From contig JAQFVV010000031.1 of the NCBI GenBank assembly GCA_028023455.1, forward strand, positions 10,280,093-10,344,092: a DNA stretch of 64,000 bases, written 5' to 3'. The number at the start of each line of letters is the position of its first letter. The first letter of the stretch is position 1. This document shows positions 25,743 through 37,932 of this stretch, one piece after another. Below the pieces are notes generated by a model, which did no database searches, was not told the DNA's origin, and saw only the letters and a list, made by a program, of their open reading frames with translations. The DNA comes from Epiperipatus broadwayi. Taxonomy: Eukaryota > Onychophora > Udeonychophora > Euonychophora > Peripatidae. A program made the translations under genes and the position numbers.

Positions 25743-26251
25743 TCCAGATCATTATGTCCTACCTCCTACACAAATATACAATCAGTGCCCAGTTTATATT
25801 AAGATAGCAAATCTTCAAACTTTAATGGACAGGCTTCAATTTTTTTCCACCCTTCAACACTTCAGCCATTCATATGATGGAATGCCCAAAACCACTGTTG
25901 GTGCCAATATTGTTGTCATACTAATGTTGACTTTAAGTCACTCTGACCCCTCATATGAAGAACTTTAATATGTCCATTTAAATACACAGAAGAGAGATGG
26001 GTAAAATTCAGGCTGAATCTGTAATATTTTCAATACAAGTGTATTATATATACTGAGCTTTAGATGCAATTAGAAGGGATTTGAACACAGACTTCCAAGC
26101 TCCCTTTAGCTATCTTCTCCATCTTTTATATCTGATGCAAGAGTTGAAGGGTGGAAAAGATTGAAGCCTATCCATTAAAGTTTGAAGATTTTTCTATCTT
26201 AATATAAACTGAGCACTGATTGTATATATGTATGGGCGATGATAATCTGGA

Positions 26252-26294
26252 TCAACTGATGAGTGTTGATTCAGTACAAATTATGTTTATTAGA
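26252..26294 (+). ncRNA. Hammerhead-like motif, family C, degenerate
   Basis: CTGATGA is intact at 26256-26262 and stem II is partly kept (GTGTTG...CAGTAC). The G of GAAA is lost. Confidence 0.55.
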
Positions 26295-26732
26295 GATCAT
26301 TTATCCTTTTCACATGTATGTGGTCATATATATTGGTTATAAAAGATGAAGTGGATAGCTAAAAGAAGCTCGAAAGTCTGTCTACAAATTCTCTCTAATT
26401 ACATCCAAAGTTCAGTATATATAATACATTTGTATTTAAAATATTACAGATTCAGCAGAAATTCTGCCCATCCATTTTCTGTGTATTAAAATTGACAGAT
26501 TAAGATCCTATATATGAGGGATCAGAGTGACTTAAAGTCAACATGGGTATAACAACAATATTGGCATTAACAAGGGCTTTGAGTATTCCATCATCAGATT
26601 TACAATAATATCAATGGCTGAAGTGTTAAAGAGTGGAGAAGATTGAAGCATGGCCATTAAAGTTTGAAGATTTGCTATCTTAATATAAAGTGAGCACTGA
26701 TTGTGTATATGTGTGGGAAATGATGATCTGGA

Positions 26733-26772
26733 TCAACTGATGTATGTTAGTTCAGCAAAATATGGATATTGG
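26733..26772 (+). ncRNA. Hammerhead-like motif, family C, degenerate
   Basis: CTGATGT at 26737-26743, followed by a shortened stem II and GCAAAATATGGATATTGG. Recognisable by alignment with the other copies only. Confidence 0.48.
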
Positions 26773-26886
26773 AGATATTTATCTTTTTCACATGTATAAG
26801 GTCATGTATATTAGTTATAGAAGACAAAATGGATAGCTGAAGAAGCTTGAAAGTCTGTGTTCAAATTCCATCTAATTATTACATAA

Positions 26887-27110
26887 TTATAATTTTACTT
26901 TTTGAGCTTTTACAGCACTGAATTTAGATACGATATCATCAACATTTAGAGTATTGCATATGTCATTCTCTATAATTATCATTGACAAATTTACCAACCG
27001 AACTTAAGTCATTGTCAAACAAATATTTTTTTATGATTTTTAATTTTGAAAATGCTCTTTTTCCACTAGCTTTACTTGTAGAAAGAGTTAATATTCTTAA
27101 TTATATGCTC
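26887..27110 (-). pseudogene. hAT transposase C-terminal dimerisation relic
   Basis: The minus strand encodes SGKRAFSKLKIIKKYL, the hallmark of the hAT C-terminal dimerisation domain as found in ZMYM1-like transposases. In a second frame, ENDICNTLNVDDIVSKF leads to a natural stop at 26887-26889. One frameshift and several stops separate the pieces. Weak collinear coding traces continue upstream to about 27300. The transposase would have cut and pasted the element; this copy is dead. Confidence 0.62.
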
Positions 27111-28377
27111 AAATTTTAGAATAAAACAGTCAAATAATTTCCATGAATATAACAGTCATCAAATGGATTTTTGAATTGAGATAATTCAATTGAAAATAAG
27201 TTTTAAAACAAATATAGTTCTTCATAAGCTTCACAAAGTTTATTTATAGTTGTCAAATGTAATTTATTATATAAATATTCTACATACAGACTTTAATGTG
27301 CCTACATTAACATTAAGTAATGATCTTTCTCCTAAACAAATTACACATGTAATTTAAATTATAATACCTGTAGAATCTTTTTTTACTCCAGATGTCCTCC
27401 TGTAAGTACTTTAAAGCAACTATATTATATAGTTAAGTAATAAAAAATATCCTTTATAATGTAAATTTCACTTAAAATCTCTAAGAGTTGTCTTTAAGAG
27501 TTCCAATTATTTTTAATCCAATGAAATCTTTCAGAATGTTTTTTTTAAAAAAATGATTGAAAACCTTAGGTGCTCTAATTGTAAAATCAGAGAATTGAGA
27601 AGAATAATTCCTGGTAGAACAATAAATAATGACAAAATTTTGTCTTTTGAATCAATCCATTAATGTGGTAAACTTTAAGAAAATAACAACACATTTTTTT
27701 TTTCATTTTTAAAGATGTGATAGGGATAATTAGTAATTTCCTAAAAAGTCAAATTTGCTAGTTTTAGCCATTTCTTACTTAATTAGTTAATTTTAAATAT
27801 GGTGTAAAGCAAATATCCAATACAGGTGTTTAGGTAATAATCTTTTTAATATTTTGTTTGTGCATTTACCATGAACTTTTTTAATTTGTTTTGTTTATTT
27901 ATTAGAACAGCTGAGAAGCTTGCACATAACATTTTAAAACAAATTTAAATAAAATATTACATTTTAATAAAATTAAATGTTCAACTCATAATGTTAAAAC
28001 AAATATTTATATTATAAATATTGAGATAAATGATTTTTATTTTATTTATCATTCTCACAATAAATGAAATTTTATTTCAGATTTAAAATAACTTTGCCTG
28101 AATATTTTTAAATGGTATTCTTTTATATTTAAATATATCAAAAAATATAAACATTCTTACATGTATTGACACATATATGTATGCTAATATAAATATTGCT
28201 TTAACTGGTTTAATTTTAACTCATTTATTGATATAAATACAAAATTATGCATTTATTTGTGTATTTCCCTTTTTTTATGTTTGTGCATTTTTAAAAGTAA
28301 AACAAAATTGGTACAAGAATTTCAAATGCTAACAATATGGGGAAACATCCTTGATTTTTTTTTTAATTTTGTTTGAT
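27111..28377. other. AT-rich stretch, partly decayed hAT
   Basis: The lower part (to about 27300) shows faint hAT coding traces on the minus strand. The rest holds nothing I can support. Confidence 0.45.
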
Positions 28378-28500
28378 ATGGTAAATTTTAAAACAGGCAA
28401 AACTCATTATATGTATTGCCACACACAGCAAGCTAGAGTAATCAATGGATGCCAGAAGGTTTGTGCATAAAATTCCCATCTAGTGCCTACTCATCCAATA

Positions 28501-28542
28501 TTCCCAGACTAGTTTTTGGCTTGTGGTCTTTATCAGTGAGGA
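28501..28542 (-). ncRNA. Hammerhead-like motif, family A, degenerate
   Basis: Minus strand: CTGATAA replaces CTGATGA and AAAA replaces GAAA, with the ACTAGTC end intact. Confidence 0.55.
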
Positions 28543-28616
28543 GCCTTGTATCTGAGGGCAGTGCACCTAGATCTTAGGATCCTAAGATCTAGGTGCAGTG
28601 CTCTCAGATCCAAGGC

Positions 28617-28658
28617 TCCTCACTGACAAAGTCCATAAGCCAGAAACTAGTCTGGGGA
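28617..28658 (+). ncRNA. Hammerhead-like motif, family A, one core change
   Basis: TCCTCA and TGGGGA can form stem I. GAAA and GTC are intact. The core box is CTGACAA, with the conserved G changed to A. Confidence 0.58.
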
Positions 28659-28792
28659 TATTGGATGAGTAGGCACTAGATGGGGATTTTATGCACAAGC
28701 CTTCTGGCATCCATTGATTACTCTAGCTTGCTGTGTGTGGCAATATGTATAGTGAATTTTGATAAGAAGTGGTGTCATGTGATGGTAAATTT

Positions 28793-29480
28793 AAGATATT
28801 TTTATAATAAGCTAATAAAAAATTTTGAAATTATGTTTATTATTATTATTTTACAAATAACAAATAACCATTACAATACATATTTATATCAATGACATGA
28901 ATGTTAATTGTATTTTTGATAACATAGCAATGTAACTCGAAATATGGATTATGTAAACCCAGCATAAGAAGATGTATCTGAGAATATCATAAGAGAAAAA
29001 CAAACTACAGAAAATTATTACTGACAAATTGTATTTTAAGAAGTGATTATTTATTTTAATATGTTTATATTTCCTTATTTTATAGAATAATGAATCAAGT
29101 CACAATAATTAATATTCCTAACAGAACAAAAATAAACATATTCTTAATTCTGCACCCTTTCTGTACTCCTCTTATATTAATGCTTTCACACCTTGCTTAC
29201 CTTTCTGACTATCTTTCCCCAGCCCTGACAATACTGTATTAGAGTTAATAATTTGAATGAAGGTGATGTTCTTTTTCTAAATCTTATTACCTTTGAACAT
29301 AGAATGATGAAATGACAAAAAAATAAATGATCTATAATAACTGTCAGATGTTGTTTAAGAAGTGCTGATCCCTAAAAAAATACTCTCCAAAAAATTCAAC
29401 TAATAAGATAATATATGATCTATTTGCTTTCAAAAGTAATTACAGTTATCTATTATAAATATAAATAATCAATGGAGCTT
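28793..29480. other. AT-rich stretch, nothing recognised
   Basis: No supported feature. Confidence 0.55.
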
Positions 29481-29494
29481 GAGTATATCAATGG

Positions 29495-29600
29495 ACATCA
29501 GACAGTTTAGTACTTTGAAATCATCATTTTTGTATAGACTGTTTTCTGGTTTTTGCCTTCATCAGTGAATAGAATTTAGAGCTAAATCCAATGCATTTAT
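29495..29600 (-). repeat. Diverged family A relic with hammerhead-like core
   Basis: On the minus strand CTGATGA (29559-29565) is followed by GGC...CC and GAAAACAGTC, in the order of the family A ribozyme but with an extra A in the second box. The downstream TCCATTGAT block also matches family A. Confidence 0.45.
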
Positions 29601-30099
29601 GAATTTATCGGCCACTTTTTATGATTTTAAACTTTTTCCAAGATAATATCCTAAAATAAAAAAAGCTTTAAGATTTTAAACTTAGGCTAAATCATTTGCA
29701 TAATTACACACATCTGATACCAAGACATATTCTACACATTTTAAAGATCTCTATTTTACGACAATTGTAGGCTCTTTCTATATTTTGGCTAGAAGGATTA
29801 ATATTTATCAACAATGTCACATGATTTTTTCATATGCTTATTTAAATACTTCCAAGAGCAGTTATTTTATCTGACTCTAAAGTTAACTATAGTAAACTTC
29901 AGTAATCAATGCTCATCAGATGGTATAAAGTATGAAGAGGATAACAGCACATAGATATATATGAATAAGTAAGTTGTATGATAATGTTAATATATTAATT
30001 GTAAATGATTTTTAAATTAATAAGTGTTGACTTTATCAAATTTTCAGCATTCAAAAGATGTAGCAATTGTAGAGATTGTGTTTTTTTATTGCTTAGAAC
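29601..30099. other. AT-rich stretch, nothing firm
   Basis: No supported gene. A GTAATCAATGCTCATCAGATGG piece near 29900 faintly resembles family A. Confidence 0.45.
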
Positions 30100-31595
30100 T
30101 CATCACATTTACTGAAATAACTTTTCTTCATATTTTTTTATACTTTTGAACTTCTATTCCATTACATATTATTCCTGCCAATTCATAGTTACATTTCTTC
30201 ACATCATTAATAACTCTTTTCTGTATCATTTTCAGTTACTCTTAATAAATCATTAAAAAATAATAATTTTTCTTTGCATCATATATTGTTTCTCTCAGTA
30301 GAAAATTTATTGGTAAGTAGCTGCTTTTTTGTACCAGTTATTTTGTACAGGTCTTAAGAAATTATCAGCTATGTTCTCAGTGATTTAAATCCAGTCTAAA
30401 CTACCTTCATTAGTAATATAAACTGCTAATACTATCTTTAATAATACTTTTCATCAGTTTAGTTTTGCAATAGCATATATTTGCCATCTCACTAATTGAT
30501 AACGACCTCTCAGATCTAATAAAAATTTTCCAACCTTAAAATATATACTTTCCAACAATCAAAATATAATCAATTTTTTCTGTGCCATTACATGGATGCT
30601 TTCATGACCATTTCTGTTGAACATTTTTCTCAAAAAGAAAATTCATAATATACAATTTTTCTTTTACTCTAATTATACAAGTCTATGGCTATATCAATTT
30701 CTGTTACCAGTATCAAATTTATCCTCAGCAACTTTATCTATCAATCTTTTACCAATCCTAGCATTAGATCTCTTGTGATAACTTTAAAATGCTGTTTGAT
30801 CTGCTATATTATGTAATAATGCTTTATTTCACCACAATGAGACCTTATTGGGACATATCTACATTTGATACTTTTCATGTTTGTTTGATATATTACCAAT
30901 CTCCACATTCTTATTATTATATAATGACTCCCATTCTATTTGTGCTTCCAATATTTTTGTGTTTCTCATAAAATATATGTCCACTTTTTTTAAATAATTG
31001 ACTCTTCATTTTTTGTTCTAAATTAAAAAAAACCCAACTATTCTAATCAATATTAGTCAGTTTTTCTTCCAATTTTTGAAATCTTCCTTCACTTAAAAGT
31101 GTTCTGCAGTTGTACATATTTAAATAAAACCTCATCTTAAGTACCAGTAGTAGCTCTTAATCTGAAGATTCTTACCATCGTCTGCTTATAGCTACCAATT
31201 GTTATCTTGGCTGGTGACATTATAGCCTCCTGAAAATAAGAGCCATAATTTAGCTTTGTCTGTCATGAGTGTAAATAAAAGAAATTCAATAGAATATTTC
31301 AGTCAAAAACTATCAGGCCATTAAGCAAGAAGACAATGATGTTTTTGATATTAAACTCTGAGATAAAAACCAATAAATTTATTACATTGGCTAATGTATG
31401 TTCATGAGCAGTCGACTATATTTTTTACATATGAAAAATTACATAATAATAGCTGTATCTGGCAAGGCAGCAAGAGCATATGGAGCAGACATTAGGAATT
31501 TGTTCTGCTTAGTTCCTTTAAGACCTCAAAGAGGAATCAAAAAGTCGCATTTCAGTTATGCAAAATCATTTTAGCAGATTTTTTAATATATATAT
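30100..31595 (-). pseudogene. Old RTE LINE copy, 5' half, minus strand
   Basis: This is the reverse complement of the 5' region, endonuclease and linker of the younger RTE copy at 35843-45441. Clear collinear blocks include the 5' untranslated region (31460-31560), the start region (TGTCTGTCATG complement near 31260) and the endonuclease (30700-31150). Many stops and indels are present. The 3' half is missing, so it was truncated or later deleted. Confidence 0.8.
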
Positions 31596-32510
31596 GTGTG
31601 TGTAAATATAATGTCATGTAAAATTTAACAAGTCTAATTTAAATAATATTTGACCTGCTCTCTGGATTCCATGTTTAATAACTTTTTACAATAAAAAAAA
31701 TGGTCCAGTACAAACTTAAAACAGTCTATATATTTTAATGTAAATTGATTTTTAAATAATTAATATTAAGTTTATAGAGCAGAGATATTTCACTCATTTC
31801 TAGAACTCTATAATAAATAGACACATGCCATATATGTAATGTTAAATACTATTTTAATATTGAATAAATATAATGTCATGAAATTTACCAAGTTTATTTT
31901 AAATAATAATTGAACTGCCCTCTAGCTGCCATGTTCAATAACATTTTACAGTAAGAAAATGGACTACTTATTACCATATTTTACATCTTTTTATTTAGAG
32001 TTATCTAGAATAAAAACAGCTAGATTGCAACTTCTAGCCTATATATTTTAATGTAAAATATGATAAGAAGTTGTCCATTTTTTTTACTGTAAAAAGCAGT
32101 TCAATTATTATTAAATTTAGACTTAGTCCATTTCACATAACATTATATTTATTAACTCAATATTAAAATATTATTTAACATTGCATATATGTCATATGTT
32201 TATTTATTACATAGTTTTAAAAATGAGTGAGATCTCTCTGCTATATTAACTTGATAACAGTTATTTAAAATTCAATTTACATTAAAATATATAGTCTGGC
32301 TTTAGCTTGCACTTTGGCTCTTATTGTTCTAGATAACTCTAAATCAAAACATATAAAATACGGCAAGAAATGGTCCATTTTCTTACTATAAAAATTATTA
32401 AACATGTTCAGCTAGAGGGTAGTTCAATTACTATTCAAAATAGACGTTAAATTTCACATGACATATTTATTAAACATTAAAAATATTGTTTTTTTTATTA
32501 TTTAACATTA
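31590..32510. repeat. Family F: tandem units in two inverted arms
   Basis: Two plus-orientation copies begin near 31610 and 31868 (AATGTCATG...AAATTTA), then two inverted copies follow from about 32050 to 32500, with the centre near 32040. The dimer-in-each-arm layout matches families B and C. Several segments (GCTAGAGGGTAGTTCAATTA, AATGGTCCATTTTCTTACT) are conserved across arms. No hammerhead core was found and nothing is coding. Confidence 0.6.
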
Positions 32511-32861
32511 CATATACATACGTGAGTGCGCGTGTGAGAGAGTTTGTATGTGTATACTATTTTTTTTTAAGTGAAGAAATATAGCATTATATGAATACAT
32601 CCTTAAACTTTTAAATATATTTACTATCTATACAGTTGCAAACACAAACAGATTGTACTAATTAAATTTCTGGTTGAATTGTGAATATCGGGTAATTTTG
32701 ATTAATACATAATACAACCATTTTGAATATAACGATTGTAAATAAAATAAAAAAAATATTTTGAATAAAATATTTTTTGCAATCACACATCATGAAATAA
32801 ATAACTAAGATGAAAACTATTCCTACCTAGTAATAACCACGTATTAAAAATGCAAATATAC

Positions 32862-33129
32862 CTGTAATATCTAAAATGGAAAAGAGCTTTTTAAATATAT
32901 CAAATCCAAATGTGCCAGTAGTCATATAAAGAGGTAAATACTGATTATAAAATGGTACTTGCAGTACGCTTGATGAATAAAAAAGAATATTTAAAGGGTT
33001 GACAAAAGATGCGATGGTTTCAAATGCTAGCCTGTTTACTTGTTCTGCTAATTCATCTTCTGGTTTCTTTCTTAAAAATTCATTTATTGATATCCTATTT
33101 TGAAAGTATTGTTTCCTGGAAATTTCAAG
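32862..33129 (-). CDS. Candidate internal exon of a host gene
   Basis: On the minus strand an acceptor (ATTTTGCAG) precedes an open 268-base segment ending at a good donor (ACAG|GTATAT). The 89 residues start LEISRKQYFQNR, include an acidic/basic stretch (FLRKKPEDELAEQVNRLAFE), then a hydrophobic part (NPLNILFYSSSVLQVPF). I do not recognise the protein. It starts in phase 0 and so could follow the exon at 57224-57301, which ends in phase 0. An AAT array sits immediately at its acceptor. It could be a chance frame, though its composition is less simple than its surroundings. Confidence 0.38.
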
Positions 33130-33135
33130 CTGCAA

Positions 33136-33347
<212 letters not shown>

Positions 33348-33634
33348 TTTAGCAATGCAATCTTTGAACACTACAATATCATCTTCATCCATTTTATTCA
33401 GGGACTGAGAGTCTGCATCATATAACTCTCTTTTTTTTCTTTAACCAATTAATGTCTTTTGTTGGGAATTATCCCTCTTTTTATTCACTTTTATTTTTAC
33501 AATACTTAGTTTTATGGAAATTGTCTTCAAAATATCACATTCTTCATTTACTTGTATAGGAATTTTGCTGCTATTTTGCAGCATTATATATTTTTCTTAA
33601 CTTTTTTTAAGGTCACTCTTTCATTTACATATCC
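33348..33634. other. Spacer, possible short coding trace
   Basis: On the minus strand an ATG near 33392 opens MDEDDIVVFKDCIAKI before running into the AAT array. It might be coding, but no splice signal supports it. Otherwise AT-rich. Confidence 0.3.
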
Positions 33635-33761
33635 CATCCTATATGAAGGCTTCAGAAAGCACTTCATTGTTAAAAGAAAGGAGATCTTTAAATTTCTTTT
33701 GGAGGGCAAGAAGTGTTAACTCCTAGTTTAATTCAATAAGGTCTTCTATAGTTATTTTTAT

Positions 33762-34204
33762 AAATAAATAGAGGGATTTGAACTTAGGATTTTTCAGTCT
33801 ATATTCATCCTTTACTCCATCTCAAACAACAAACACACATGTCCATATACTTGCAAAAAAGATAGATGATCCTCAACATATGTATTTTGTGCAGAACAAG
33901 CACTCATCAGTTGGTGCAGATCATAATCTCCCACACATATATGTAATCAGTGCTCAGCCTATATTAAGATACTTTCTTAAATTTTAATGGATGGGTTTCA
34001 ATCTTATTTTTCCAATTATTCTACCATCCATTTCAATTAAAAACCAACATGGAAACTCAAAACCCTTGGTGGATTTGATATTGAAGTCATATCCATGTAA
34101 ACATTATATCAATCTAATCTCTCATATTATCCAATCATTATGTATCATATATTAACAGGAGAGGGAAGGACTGAATTTGTAAAATTAATCTATTTCCAAT
34201 GCAA
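33762..34204 (-). mobile_element. Family C hammerhead repeat, single unit
   Basis: One minus-strand unit, with the tail (GATTTGAACTTAGG complement) at left, inserted in the 5' region of the old RTE copy. It aligns with 25557-26030 and 46441-46800. Boundaries are good to about 20 bases. No inverted arm is visible at this locus. Confidence 0.65.
33872..33914 (-). ncRNA. Hammerhead-like motif, family C, one core change
   Basis: Minus strand: CCAA, CTGATGA (33904-33910), stem II GTGC...GCAC, then AAAA where GAAA is expected, AT-rich stem III, and TTGA. Only the G of the second box is altered. Confidence 0.6.
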
Positions 34205-34948
34205 TATATAATTAGCTTAATCATTCAGTGTAGTGAATATTTTTACAGAAGTAAATAGAGTCATGAGTTGTTCACCAACATGCATTATCCAGTGTGGGGT
34301 TTACTGGTTTTTTACCTCTAATTTCAAGACTAAACAATATTATGGTATTTTTGTCAGTTATCTGATAATTGTGAACTGAATTAACACTAGAGGGTTTTTT
34401 TTTAAGACAGAATAAATTTGTGTGGGAATGATCTTTTTTTAATAAATATTTACAGTTATGACAGACAAAACAAAATTATGTTTCTTAATCCCAGGACGCT
34501 GTAAAGTCATCGGCCAAGATAATGGTTTGTGGTTGAATGAAGGTATTAAGAATCTTCTGATTTCATGACCACACTGCCATTCAATGGAGGTCTATTTTGT
34601 AGTTACCTCCAACTACAAATCACATTGCAGTGAAAGAATATTACATGGATTGGCAAAACAACTTTTAATAATAAGTAGGATATTGTTGAAATTTATAAAC
34701 AAAAACGAAAAGATGCAGAGGCAATCAATTTAAAAAGTCTTTTTTACAGAATCCCAAATATTGAAAAACAACATAGACTGATGATATATCAGTTGGAGTA
34801 ATAAGATTAATTATGTAATTTAAGGGAAGATAGGAAATGTATATAATTCGGTTTTGTACAATAGAAAATTCTTATTTTGATAGATAAATGAAGAAATTTT
34901 TACAAGAATCTATAAAAAGCTTTTAATTTCATCAAATAATTTTAAAGT

Positions 34949-35204
34949 TAAAACAGGCAAAACTCACTTTATGTATTTATTGTCACACACACAGCAAGCT
35001 AGAGTAATCAATGGATGCCAGAAGGCTTGTGCATAAAATCCCCATCTAGTGCCTACTCATCCAATATCTCCAGACTTCTGGCATCCATTGATTACTCTAG
35101 CTTGGTGTGTGTGTGGCAATAGTATAGTGAGTTTTTCCTATTTTAATAAAAGTTATAAGCAAGCATAAGAAATGGTGATCATGTGATGTTTATTGGTTAT
35201 AACA
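34949..35204. mobile_element. Family A foldback without ribozyme core, 8-bp TSD
   Basis: Inverted arms with the tail motif AAAACAGGCAAAACTC at left and its complement at right, joined near 35070 in the CTTCTGGCATCCATTGATTA block. The distal tail (AAGCATAAGAAATGGTGATC) follows the right arm. TTTAAAGT at 34941-34948 and 35205-35212 is a likely duplication. It interrupts the old RTE copy. Confidence 0.7.
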
Positions 35205-36167
35205 TTTAAAGTAGTTATAGTAGACGGTAATGCTTGAAAGATGAAAGATATGTGAGTAAATTTAATTATGGTGATAGAGACGATAGTACATAGTTTAGAA
35301 AATTTGCATAAAAAGAAAAATTGAATATAATAAATTCTTTCTTTGACAAAATTCCAAATGGAAATAAAGCATTCAAATGAAAGTATAGCAGAATTGGATT
35401 ACATATTGACTAACAGAAATATATACCTCAAAATTTTAATGTTTTCAATAGATCCTACATAGGAAGTGATCACCGATTAATGAGATTTTATAAAACGATT
35501 AAGGAAGATAGTAAAACTGGTCATATTTCTATCTGACACGAATTTTCTAATGAATTTAAATCAGACTTTGCTAATTGTCTTAATATGTTGGTAGTATTTG
35601 AAATGATTTAGAAAAATCAATAAAATAATTACTCTATTAAAAACTGTTTTAAAAGGAGTGTGGTACAAAAAAAAGCAGCAATTTTCCTTAGTAAATTTTT
35701 TAACTGAGACAAAACAACCTATGAAAAAAGGGAGATTAAAATATTTGAAAATAATCAGTTAAGAGCAATTAAATAGCGACGGTTATATGAAATGGTCATT
35801 ATAAAGTTATTTATGATATAAGAAAATATAATTGTGAAAAGGCTTCAGAAAGGAGTTTTGCTATTAACTGAAAGGAGACCCTTTGATTCCTCTTGGAGGC
35901 CTTAAAGGAACCGAGCAGGGCAAATTCCTAATGTCCACTCCATACGTTCTTGTCGTTGCAGCTGTTATTACTATGTGATTATTCATATAGTATACGAACA
36001 TGGATGGGCTGCTCACCAACATGCATTAGCCAGCATGGTGAGTTTAATGGCTTTTTACCTCTGAGTTTAAGATCAAGAAATACCATGATCTTTCTTCTCA
36101 GTGCCTGATAAGGCAGAATGAATGTTTGGGTAAAGGATAAATATTTTCCCAATACATATATACAATT

Positions 36168-37013
36168 ATGACAGACAAAAATAAAGCATGGCCCTTATTC
36201 TCAGGAGGCTGTAAAGTCACCAACCAAGGCAGCAGTTGGTGGCCAAAGGCAGAGGGTGCTAAGAATCCCCTGATTGCAGACCCAAGCTGCCATTTGATGA
36301 CGACTTTTTATTTAGGTACTTACAACTGCAGATCACTTTCAAGTGAAGGAAGATTGCAAGAATTAGAAGAAGAACTCTCTTATAGTAAATGGGACATTAT
36401 TAGACTTTGTGAAGTTAGAAGAAAAGGTGAAGAGACAATTGATTTAAAAAGTGGACATATACTCTATTATAAAGGCACAAATATTGGAAATACAAGTGGA
36501 GTAGGATTCATTATAAATAAAAAGTGGAAGAACAATATTGTGGAGATTGATGGTGTATCGGACAGAGTGGCAAGATTAGTTATACAACTTAATAGCAGAT
36601 ACCAAATGCAGATAATTCAGGTTTATGCCCCAACAAGTTCTCATAGTGATGAAGTAGTAGAAGATTTTTATATGGATGTACAAAAGGCTTTTGATCGGAG
36701 TAAACACCATTTTAAAATTGTTATGGGAGACTTTAATGCTAGAATTGGTAAAAAAAATGAAAGATGAAAGTGCTGTGGGTAATTTTGGTCATGGTAATAG
36801 AAATGAGAGAGGACATAGACTTGTGGAGTTTGCAGAAAAAGAAAAACTTTATATTATGAATTCATTTTTTGAGAAAAATGTTAAAAGGAAATGGACATGG
36901 AAGCATTCAAATGAAGGTACAGCAGAATTGGATTATATTTTGACTAACAGGAAATACATATTTCAAGATTGTAATGTTCTTAATAAATTTAACACAGGAA
37001 GTGATCATTGATT
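36168..37013 (+). pseudogene. RTE endonuclease domain
   Basis: An apurinic/apyrimidinic-type endonuclease that nicks target DNA to prime reverse transcription. Visible family motifs are TYNCRSL (Asn), LCEVRRKG (Glu), QVYAPTS, VMGDFNARIG (Asp, Asn) and GSDH (His). The ATG at 36168 is the likely start. A frameshift occurs at an A8 run near 36752. A TGA replaces the Arg codon right after GSDH; the copy at 53405-55756 still has Arg there. All the catalytic motifs I looked for remain. Confidence 0.9.
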
Positions 37014-37014
37014 A

Positions 37015-37932
37015 GTAAGGTGTAAGATACATGTTAATGTAAAACTAGAGAGACAAAAATTATTAAGAAAAACAATATTTACAGTTGATATTCCTAATCT
37101 TCAGAAACATTCTAATGAATTTAAATTAGAACTTACAAATCGGTTTCAAGTATTAGTAGATTTTGAACATGATTCAGATTTGAATGAAATTAATATGAAA
37201 ATAACTGATACACTTTTGAAAACTGCAACAAAGATAGCTGGTAGAAAGAAACAGCAATTGACCAATAAAATTTCTACTGAGACTAGAGGATTTATGAAAA
37301 AAAGAAGGAATATGAAGATATACAAAAATGATGCATTAAAAAGAATTGAATATCTCGAATTTTGTAAAATGGTGCGGAAAAGAGTTGAAAATGATATAAG
37401 GAAGTATAACTGTGAACTAGCAAGGAAAGCTGTAGAAGAAAATAAAAGTCTTAAGAATGTAAAACAACATTTTGGTATTGGTAGGAAATTTATATCTGCA
37501 ATAAGAAAAAAAGATGGAATTATTACTAAAAGGAGAGATGACATCATGAAATTGGTAGAAGATTTTTATCAAGAATTATATAGTAATAAAGAACAAGTAC
37601 CTCCTATATCTATTACATCTTCCAAATTGCCCAGAATTTTAAATGAAGAAGTGAGACATGCAATTAAATGTATGAAGAAAGGAAAGGCTCCAGGTAATGA
37701 TGGAATTATAATTGATATATTAAAAGAAACAGGTGAAGAAATAGAAATTTTTTTAGCAAAGTTATATACCAAATGTCTAAATGATAAAGATGTACCAGAT
37801 GATTGGAAGAATGCAGTAATAATATTAATATTTAAAAAAGGTGATAAAGAAGATATTAGAAATTACAGACCTATTAGCCTTTTATCAGTTTTATATAAAA
37901 TTTTTACCAAGATAATTACTACTAGTCTACAG
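37015..37932 (+). pseudogene. RTE linker and N-terminal reverse transcriptase
   Basis: Collinear continuation of the endonuclease. A lysine-rich linker leads into reverse transcriptase motifs KAPGNDGI, DWKNAVIILIFKKGD and NYRPISLL. It is cut at 37932 by the LTR element and continues at 44236. The extra residues read beyond 37932 are LTR sequence. Confidence 0.9.

Larger units (their letters stand above)
25557..26874. mobile_element. Family C hammerhead repeat, inverted arms, 14-bp TSD
   Basis: A minus arm (25557 to about 26110) holds a complete unit plus part of a second. A plus arm (about 26110-26874) holds part of one unit plus a full one. The two plus-strand ribozyme motifs are 481 bp apart, giving the monomer length. 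Flanks ATTATTATATAATT (25543-25556) and ATTATTACATAATT (26875-26888) are a 14-bp duplication with one mismatch. Three hammerhead-like motifs are present, all with some core damage. Non-coding. Confidence 0.78.
25430..27110 (-). mobile_element. hAT DNA transposon relic, split by a family C insertion
   Basis: The left end at 25430 starts CAGGGCCGGAGC, similar to ends of hAT elements of the zinc-finger MYM-type group. After removal of the inserted family C repeat (25557-26874), the minus strand continues into a hAT C-terminal dimerisation segment. The other terminal repeat was not found, so the right part is deleted or decayed beyond recognition. Confidence 0.5.
28389..28781. mobile_element. Family A hammerhead repeat, near-perfect palindrome, 11-bp TSD
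   Basis: Two arms (28389-28577 and 28578-28781) meet at a perfect palindrome centred on TTAGGATCCTAA. Each arm runs outward through a hammerhead-like motif to the tail motif. Flanks ATGGTAAATTT at 28378-28388 and 28782-28792 form an 11-bp duplication. Both ribozyme cores are mutated. Confidence 0.78.
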
